Notes under the pieces: generated by a model | The model's input: only the letters and a program-made list of their open reading frames with translations | The model's database searches: none | Told to the model about the DNA's origin: nothing | Part shown: piece after piece, positions 8,254 to 13,893 of the stretch | How the letters are laid out: every line of letters starts with the position of its first letter | Position numbering within the stretch: the first letter of the stretch is position 1 | Origin: Gracilaria vermiculophylla | Lineage: Eukaryota; Rhodophyta; Florideophyceae; Gracilariales; Gracilariaceae | Direction of reading: 5' to 3' | NCBI GenBank assembly: GCA_019155205.2 | Contig: JAHNZQ020000227.1 | Location: forward strand, 1,187,419 to 1,201,311 | DNA: 13,893 nucleotides | Program-made: the position numbers and the translations under genes

Positions 8254-10190
8254 ATGTCTTCTCCAACTCCGGCGCCTACATCTTCTTCGAATCCTGAGGT
8301 GTACCACACCTCGATCGGTGCACCGTTCCGTCCAGGAGAGCATTTCGATCATCGCGCCACGCGGGTCTTCGTACCCTTCCACGACAGGCGCGTAAGCCTC
8401 CCATGCCCCGCGGAGGATTACATTCACCACTTCGCCCATATCTTCAGGCGATGCGATTCCGCACCGTACCGGAGGTTGCGTGGAACGACCATAAGCGGAA
8501 CCGGGTGGATGCCTATCGGGCTCACTAGCTTCATACTCCGGTGCACGGTGACAATTCTCCAACCACGGTGGGACACTGCGACACTCCATATCTGAAGTGC
8601 GCTGAGGAACGATAGATCCAGGCGCGACTCCAGGTACTGCTCCACAGGGAAAGCTCGCACCAGAGAGCGGGGCGACCCAGAAGCATTGCCGATGGGCGCT
8701 CTGCCCTCGCGGTTTTGCCCTTCAATCCCCCATATGATCGCCTCTAGTGGCTCAATTGGAATCGATGGGGGACTCACCTTGCGGACGAGACTCGAGTACG
8801 TACCGCTTTCGGGTACTTCTATGGTTGGCATAACACGGAATTCCATGACATGCCTTCCGGGCAGCGTCCAAAGTACAACCTCAATGTGAATGAGTCCTGG
8901 AAGGACCACTAAGTATTCATGCACCTCTGCGTGGTGACGTTCATGACCTTCGCGTACCACACCTCGGAGGTTCTGGATCCCCATGATTCCCTAGGGCGTT
9001 TTGTCATGTTGGTCGCCTCGAATGAGCTCGTGGTCGGCACCCTGGTGGCATATCTCAAAGCAGCGGACGAAGGCGTAACCTCATCTACTCGATGCCGCGA
9101 CGGCCGCCTCTAGTGGGACTCGTCATATCTCCCGACCGCCGGACATTTGCTCCCCTTGTCGACGTCCATTATCCGGGTCCCGCGCTCCTTTGGCATCCAA
9201 AACCTTGTTAAGGGCACCGCATGGAGTGAGTCCGAGACGGAGACGCTGTTGGAGTACAACCTACAGGTGCCGGGGAATGGCACGCCGGGCTTTCTTTGGT
9301 ACGACTACAGAGAAGACAGGTTGCATCCCATTGTGAGGAATCCTAATGGAGACGATGACAGGCGAGCATACCCTGCCTTTCCCCGTATGGCACCTTCTCG
9401 GGTTCCTCATGTGCCACGGCTCCGAGTACCCGACTATGACCCCGTGATAGAGAGCCTGGCGCATGATACGCCCCGTTGGCTACCGGCTCCGTCCCAAGAT
9501 ATGGGCGCGCCTCCTGAGGTGATAACTCCGCAGCCCGCCGCAGTGCCGAGTGCTCCTGCAGTGATAAACGCCGTGTCTTCTATGGAAGAGGACGAGATTA
9601 TTTCCGTCCCGGTACCTTCGGCCCAAGTGGTGCAACCCAGCCTGCGGAGCGTCCCTGCGCCTGTTCTTCTGCCTCGCCTGCGGAGCGTTCCAGTTCCCGC
9701 ACCGCCGTCACTTCCGGTGTCACCCACTCCGTCCTCGACTTTGCAGATCTTCACTGTGGAACCCGCGGAATCCCGTCGGGGAGCCCCTGTCTCAGCTGGT
9801 CCGCCGTCCGTGGCTCCTTCCGTGGCGGTTGTTGCGCCGTCAACGGAGGTGGCCGCACCGAGTGCACCGTCGGGAGGAGTCTCCTCTGGGCTCTGGAGGC
9901 TGCCTTCCAGGAGTTGGTGCAGGCGTGCCTGGTAACCGGGCCGTCCTGCTCCGGCTCCTTTTGTAGCGGCTCTGCGCGAGGCTTGTGCTTGAGTCTTAGA
10001 GCTCCACAAGGCCCGGGCAGACAGAGCCTCGATGGCGGCCATTACGGAAAGCCTGTCGGAGGTCTCCGACAGCCAAGCGCTCACGGCAAAAGCGCGCCTC
10101 GAAGCGGAGTATTCGACGCCATTCGGTGACCTGTTGGTGATAGAAGCCTGGCAAATAAAAGATCCTTCGGAGGGAGCAGAAGCTCTATGA
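8254..10190 (+). pseudogene. Broken long ORF of unknown family (about 640 codons)
   Basis: The ORF starts MSSPTPAPTSSS at 8254 and stays open to about 8455 (motifs RVFVPFHDRRVSLPCPAEDY, FAHIFRRC). It then continues in the next frame (VAWNDHKRNRVDAYRAH) as one coherent protein to about 9900. That frame is cut by TAG at 8526, TAG at 8613, TAG at 8745, TAA at 8910 and TAG at 9111. Sequence between stops is protein-like (TAFGYFYGWHNTEFHDMPSG, VPGNGTPGFLWYDYREDR). A Pro/Ala/Ser/Val-rich low-complexity region covers about 9390-9880. Near 9890-9940 the frame moves briefly (LEAAFQELVQACLVTG) and returns for an Ala/Glu-rich, helix-prone C terminus (ESLSEVSDSQALTAKARLE), with TGA at 9990, ending at TGA 10188-10190. 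The next LTR starts 44 bases later. I do not recognise the family. A structural protein of another retroelement or a decayed host gene are both possible. Confidence 0.6.
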
Positions 10191-10233
10191 ACGGTAGTTC
10201 CAATATGACTAGGCCCTGCCAGCGTGCTCAGCG

Positions 10234-10787
10234 TGTAGTACAGTGGCTCCCACGGAAATATGGTGGTTTGGCCTTAAGGTATAATATTCCTAAGGAGGGT
10301 TCGTAATTTTTTAGCTGAGCCACGTGATGCATAATCTCGCCCGCGTGCGCTACAGTATCCTTAAGGTACGGTAGAATTTATTATTTATTTTAGATATTTT
10401 ATGCAGGTAATTAGCACAGTAGCAAGACCTGCCGAGGCGGGCTCCCGGCTTGATATTTAAGCTTCTGGTTGAGCTCCACCTCTGGGGAAGTTAAGACAAG
10501 CACCCTTGAGTCTTCTTCTACTTTTTCCGGCTGGAGTCTCTTGTCTATTCGCGCAGGTTTCTAAGCCGCCGATCCCCAGGTCGCATCATAGCAGCGTCTG
10601 TAGGAGCATTGTCCGCCCAGTGAACCTCCCTCTCCGCTTGGTGTTTGCGGATCCCTCTCAGAATTCCCCCGGCTCGCGGAAGCGGATACCGGAGACCACC
10701 TATAGAAAAACGCGCCTTTGGAGTCACCAAAAACTTCTAACGGACGTCGTGCTTTATTACCTCGAGAGGAGGGCTGACAGTACCACA
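10234..10787 (+). repeat. 5' LTR of the retrotransposon
   Basis: This runs from TGTAGTAC to TACCACA. The ends form an imperfect terminal inverted repeat (TGTAGTA against TGTGGTA, the reverse complement of the end). Boundaries are supported twice: homology with the inverted copy at 7003-7534 stops at exactly these points on both sides, and a TGG-starting primer site follows two bases later. It carries 22 bases (near 10618-10639) missing from the inverted copy. Confidence 0.9.
10280..10286 (+). promoter_or_regulatory. TATA-like box in the LTR
   Basis: TATAATA lies about 45 bases into the LTR. The inverted copy has the weaker GTAATAC at the matching place. It is a plausible core promoter for the element's transcript; no transcription start can be read from the sequence. 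Confidence 0.35.
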
Positions 10788-10789
10788 AC

Positions 10790-10805
10790 TGGTCTCCCTA
10801 CTTAG
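10790..10805 (+). other. Candidate primer-binding site
   Basis: TGGTCTCCCTACTTAG begins two bases after the LTR, where LTR retrotransposons place the site that pairs with the 3' end of a tRNA. The complement ends in ...GGGAGACCA, and the position that would be tRNA base 61 is C, as expected for a T-arm. I cannot name the tRNA. Confidence 0.6.
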
Positions 10806-10943
10806 AAGGTTACAGTTCCTAAAGGATTCGCACAAGTCGCAGCAGAACCGTGTCTCTAGTTTACAACGACCAACCCCCAACAGTGGAATTCTTCTTTAAG
10901 GTGATCCGGAAGTGGAAGCAAATCACCCCCGACCTACTCCTCC

Positions 10944-13217
10944 ATGGACCCCTCAGAACATCCCATGGAAACCCCCCTACAGGAACCCCAAGCAACCAGC
11001 TCCGTAGGTGGGCGCAGCACGCGCAACGCTTCCCAGGAGATGGCCACCATCCTGGAGGACCTTGAAAGTCTCCTTCGTAATCCTGGCTCCTCAGTGGAGC
11101 GTTTCAGGAATCGCCTTAGGAGAATGCATGATCGGACGCAAGCGGAATCCCTCGCAGCCCCTCTGGCGAACGCCGACGTGGAGGTTGAAGAACCGCAAAC
11201 GGAATCGCAGCCGCCACCTCAGGAGCTGCAGGGACGGGAACATCCGGAGGCTAACTCCCTCTTAGAGTCCCTGGCCCCGCGCCTTTCGGATTGTCTCTCA
11301 CAGGAGCTGGTCGAAAAAATTCCTGCAGTTGTTGAAGCCCACTTCGGAGCGCGCCGCCACGCCCTTGTGTAGGACATTGCATCGGAGAGCGCTCACCGTG
11401 CTGTGGATGCTTTGCTGGATTCCAACCCCTTCCTTGAGGTGATCTCAGATGTTTTCCGTGCGGAGGTCCGCTCCCAAACCGCGCAGCTGCTCCCCACAGC
11501 GGCGTTTCAAAGTTATTCATCAGTACAGGTGAGGTTCCCTCTATCATCGCCTAAGTTGACCCCGGGCAGAGAAGGAAAGGATACTGCCACCCCCTACGCC
11601 AGAGGAGGAAAGGATACTGCCGTAGGAAAACGGGACCACCTCAGGAATCTTGCTATGCACCGTCTGGACCTGACGCCCCCCGGAGGAGGACAGGATACCG
11701 GTCGCGACGAAGTCCACCTAAGGAGAGAAGGACAGGATACTCCTCGGGTGGATCGCGATAAAGGGGGTATCGTCAGCAACCCAGACCACCTTAAGGAAAG
11801 AAGAAGAAAGAATCGGAGGGAGAAAAGAAGAAAGCGAGACAGCGATTCGGAGGGAAGCTCAGACTCCGAATCCGTACACAGCTCCAGCTCGGAGGACATT
11901 ACACCTCCCAAGGAGAAGAGCAGAAAGGTCAGGAGGGTCGTCCCGTTTAACGACCTCTTCGCCAAAGTGGTGGATTATGACACCTACAGGTTGAATGATC
12001 GCTCCACACTTTACGACGCGTCGATCGCTAAACGACTCACGAAGATGCAGCGCCGTATGGATATTAAAATGAAGAAGCACTCCTTCTCAGGCGAAGACCC
12101 CATCTCGGTGTTGAATTTTCTTACGCGCTTCCGTTCGGTGTGTAACAAAAATGGTGTCCATGAAGGTGCCGCCGTATGGTGCTTTCAGTTCTACCTCACA
12201 GGCCAAGCGCACTCGCTGGTGCAGCCGCGCTTCACGGGGGAGAGCACCATTGTGGATGATCCTGGAACGGAGATCTTGACGACGTACCCGGAGGTAGTCA
12301 ATTTCCTTCTTAAAAGGTACGCCACGGACGAGGTGATAGCCGATGCCGATGTTGAAGTCACCTCCTACAGGCAGAACACCGGAATGACCGAGACGGAGTT
12401 CTCACAGAAGCTGTGCACGAAGGCTCTGCGGTGTGGGAATGTGTACTCCGAACGGCGGTTGAAGTCGTTGTTTGTCGAGGGACTCCTTCCCTCAATACGC
12501 ACGAGGGTGCGTAATCATTTGACCACGCATCCAAAGACCACCTATACGGAGTTAGCTCGTTTCGCGGAATCCTACGGGGATACCCACCGTGCCGCTCGCC
12601 GCAGTCATGCTCCACTTTCGGACAAACCGGCCGCCTCAAGGACCCGTCGGGCATCCGCCCTGACGTTGGACTCCAGCACCCCGGAGGAAGTCGACGAGCT
12701 CACGCTCGTAGGAGAGCAAGAGGCCCATGCCCTCGCATACGCCTCCTCTAAGGGAACACCGTCTAGGACGCGGACACCCTCGTCTCTCATTTTGTACGCC
12801 TCGGCAGGATCGTACAGGAGCGTCAGATTTGCGAACCCTCGAGGCTACCCACTGCCTTGCAGGACTTGCTTGTCACGAGAACCCGTACACTGTACAACTG
12901 TCACCCCGGCAGTGAGGGCCGCCATCCTACAGGAAAGAGAGAAAAACTTCCAGGACCTGAAGGACACACCAACGGAGAGCGGCAGCTTTCGACCCGCGTA
13001 TCGCAACATCCGTTCCCCTCAAGGAAACTACGGTTACCGTGCTCCACCGGGAGTGCAGCATGTCCCACTGTCACTGGCACCCGCAACCCAGGTGCCGGTG
13101 TCCCATCCGGTTGCACCTCAAGGGAACACGTCGCATCCTGATGCAAAACCGCAGAAGCCGTCCCCGCCTGGAAACCAGCCCCTCTCCAACCAGGAAAACC
13201 CTCAGAGCCACGCGTAG
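10944..13217 (+). CDS. gag: Retrotransposon Gag polyprotein, with one in-frame TAG
   Basis: Gag forms the virus-like particle in which the element's RNA is reverse transcribed. One frame of 757 codons runs from ATG 10944 (CTCCATGG context) to TAG 13215-13217. It is broken only by TAG at 11370-11372 (codon 143), after which the same frame is open for over 600 codons. Regions: an acidic, Gln/Pro-rich N part (codons 1-142); four (G/E)G(K/Q)DT motifs (codons about 211-266); a very basic KERRRKNRREKRRKRD stretch followed by Ser/Asp/Glu repeats (about 284-315), like a nuclear-localisation or RNA-binding arm; then the Gag core (about 381-553) with FSGEDPISVLNFL, WCFQFYLTGQAHSL and LKSLFVEGLLPSIR, typical of retrotransposon Gag. 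A Cys/His cluster CRTCLSREPVHC lies near codon 642, unlike a standard CCHC knuckle. The tail is Pro/Gln-rich. If the TAG is a true stop, the second part has no early ATG. Confidence 0.85.
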
Positions 13218-13893
13218 AGGTTTCACATGGCTCTCCAATCTCGAGCCTCAGCTCCACGGAGGTCGCCTTTAGGAAAGGTGGAGAAGCCGTCTGCTCCGTC
13301 GATGCAGAATCGGCGGGCCCCTAAATCCACTTGGACCCATTCAACACCTTCGCGGATTCTGTTTGCACGCTCCGCCGTGAGAATTACAAGGTATTCGCTT
13401 CTATAGGATGTTCCCCGCTCGCCTCCACCATGGTGCGCGCTATCCTCGATACCGGAGCTGGTCCCAACCTGGTGCACGCCGACGTGCTCCCGCGGTCTGC
13501 TCTCGGCTCCTTGAGGACTGGCAAGCCCCCGACGGTACGCGATGCGTCGCGACGAGCATTGACCATCCTCGGCGCAATCCCCTTGTACCTCCGGTTGGGC
13601 TCCTTACAGGTGAAAGTTTGGTTCCTCGTGGCACCCAACTTGGCCGCACAGTGAATATTGGGTACCTCCTTTGTGGATCGATATGTACGTGCAATTTACC
13701 CACGCCTGCGGAAGGTGACGTTTCATGACGCTGCCCCTGTAGGTATTGTGTCCGCATCTCCAGGACCGGACGCGAACGCGCGTCAAGTGGGTACCCTTCC
13801 GAAGGAGACGCAGTCGAATAAGCTCCGCGTGGTGAAGAGTATTGAAATACCCGCGAGGAGTCAGGCCGAAGTCTGGGTGCAGACCTCTGCATC
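13217..13893 (+). CDS. pol: Start of Pol: aspartic protease, -1 frame to gag, broken and partial
   Basis: This frame is -1 relative to gag and is open through the gag stop. The protease cleaves Gag and Gag-Pol. The active-site motif ILDTGAGPNLV has its catalytic Asp at 13448-13450, and the second conserved block ILGTSFVDRYV follows at about 13655, as in retropepsins. Two stops interrupt it: TAA at 13322-13324, before the protease, and TGA at 13652-13654, just before ILG, where many relatives have an ordinary residue. The reading continues clearly after both (IHLDPFNTFADSV, then KVTFHDAAPVG) to the window edge. Expression would require a -1 ribosomal frameshift near the gag end or a frameshift mutation; I see no perfect slippery heptamer there. 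RT and integrase lie outside the window. Confidence 0.82.

Larger units (their letters stand above)
10234..13893 (+). mobile_element. LTR retrotransposon, 5' half (right end outside window)
   Basis: In order: a 554-bp 5' LTR, a candidate primer-binding site, a 138-base leader, gag, and the start of pol with a retropepsin-type aspartic protease. Reverse transcriptase, RNase H, integrase and the 3' LTR would lie to the right. The protease active site and a gag core of the kind found in Ty3/Gypsy-type elements support a Metaviridae-like assignment, but the RT/integrase order needed to confirm it is not in view. The element has at least one in-frame stop in gag and two in pol, so this copy is probably inactive. 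The bases before the LTR at 10229-10233 (CAGCG) would be the target-site copy to look for beyond the right edge. Confidence 0.88.

Noticed and set aside
8005..8984. Minus-strand ORFs of 186-194 codons
   Set aside because: They mirror the plus-strand broken ORF, which has the coherent protein composition; the minus translations are Arg-rich shadows.
9434..10084. Minus-strand ORF of 216 codons, Ala/Gly/Thr-rich
   Set aside because: It is the antisense of the Pro/Ala/Ser-rich spacer of the plus-strand ORF; low-complexity GC-rich sequence often keeps both strands open.
8455..13324. Full reassignment of UAA/UAG to glutamine in this genome
   Set aside because: As a genome-wide claim it is not supported: gag and the intact ORF appear to end in TAG, TGA also interrupts coding frames (9990 and 13652), and the LINE holds all three stops. 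It is kept only as an alternative in the findings.

Overview
This is a stretch of eukaryotic nuclear DNA from a repeat-rich genome. It holds a decayed non-LTR retrotransposon (LINE), two LTRs of one family in opposite orientation, the 5' half of an LTR retrotransposon, a broken secreted-protein gene, a second broken long ORF, and only one short ORF that looks intact. There are no Shine-Dalgarno-led operons, tRNAs, rRNAs or CRISPR arrays. The lineage cannot be fixed from sequence alone; an oomycete, a fungus or a red alga would all fit.

Layout, left to right. (1) 1-700, minus strand: 3' fragment of a LINE with linker and RNase H remnants. (2) 1244-2231, minus strand: a pseudogene for a secreted protein that resembles copper lytic polysaccharide monooxygenases (LPMO-like). 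A signal peptide ends right before a His, and the coding signal hops between frames at least five times. (3) 2232-2962: an intergenic region with a poly-T tract and two CCAAT boxes, lying between the pseudogene and a divergent, intact 157-codon ORF (2963-3436) of unknown function. (4) 3437-4599: AT-richer DNA in which I see no gene. (5) 4600-6995, minus strand: a longer, heavily mutated LINE in which reverse transcriptase, RNase H and the C-terminal Cys/His segment can still be traced in order across shifting frames. (6) 7003-7534: an inverted solo LTR abutting the LINE. (7) 7535-10233: a different, GC-richer unit with a pyrimidine-rich leader and a long plus-strand ORF (8254-10190) broken by two frameshifts and several stop codons. 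(8) 10234 to the window end: an LTR retrotransposon with its 5' LTR, a candidate primer-binding site, gag (one in-frame amber codon) and the start of pol, with an aspartic protease in the -1 frame. It runs off the right edge.

The parts do not form a pathway. The window reads as a nest of mobile-element insertions around one or two host genes. The points most worth checking are: a 93-bp LINE block almost identical in two otherwise diverged copies; the LPMO-like pseudogene with largely compensating frame changes; and in-frame stops in two long ORFs that are nearly all TAG/TAA where Gln (CAG/CAA) would fit.
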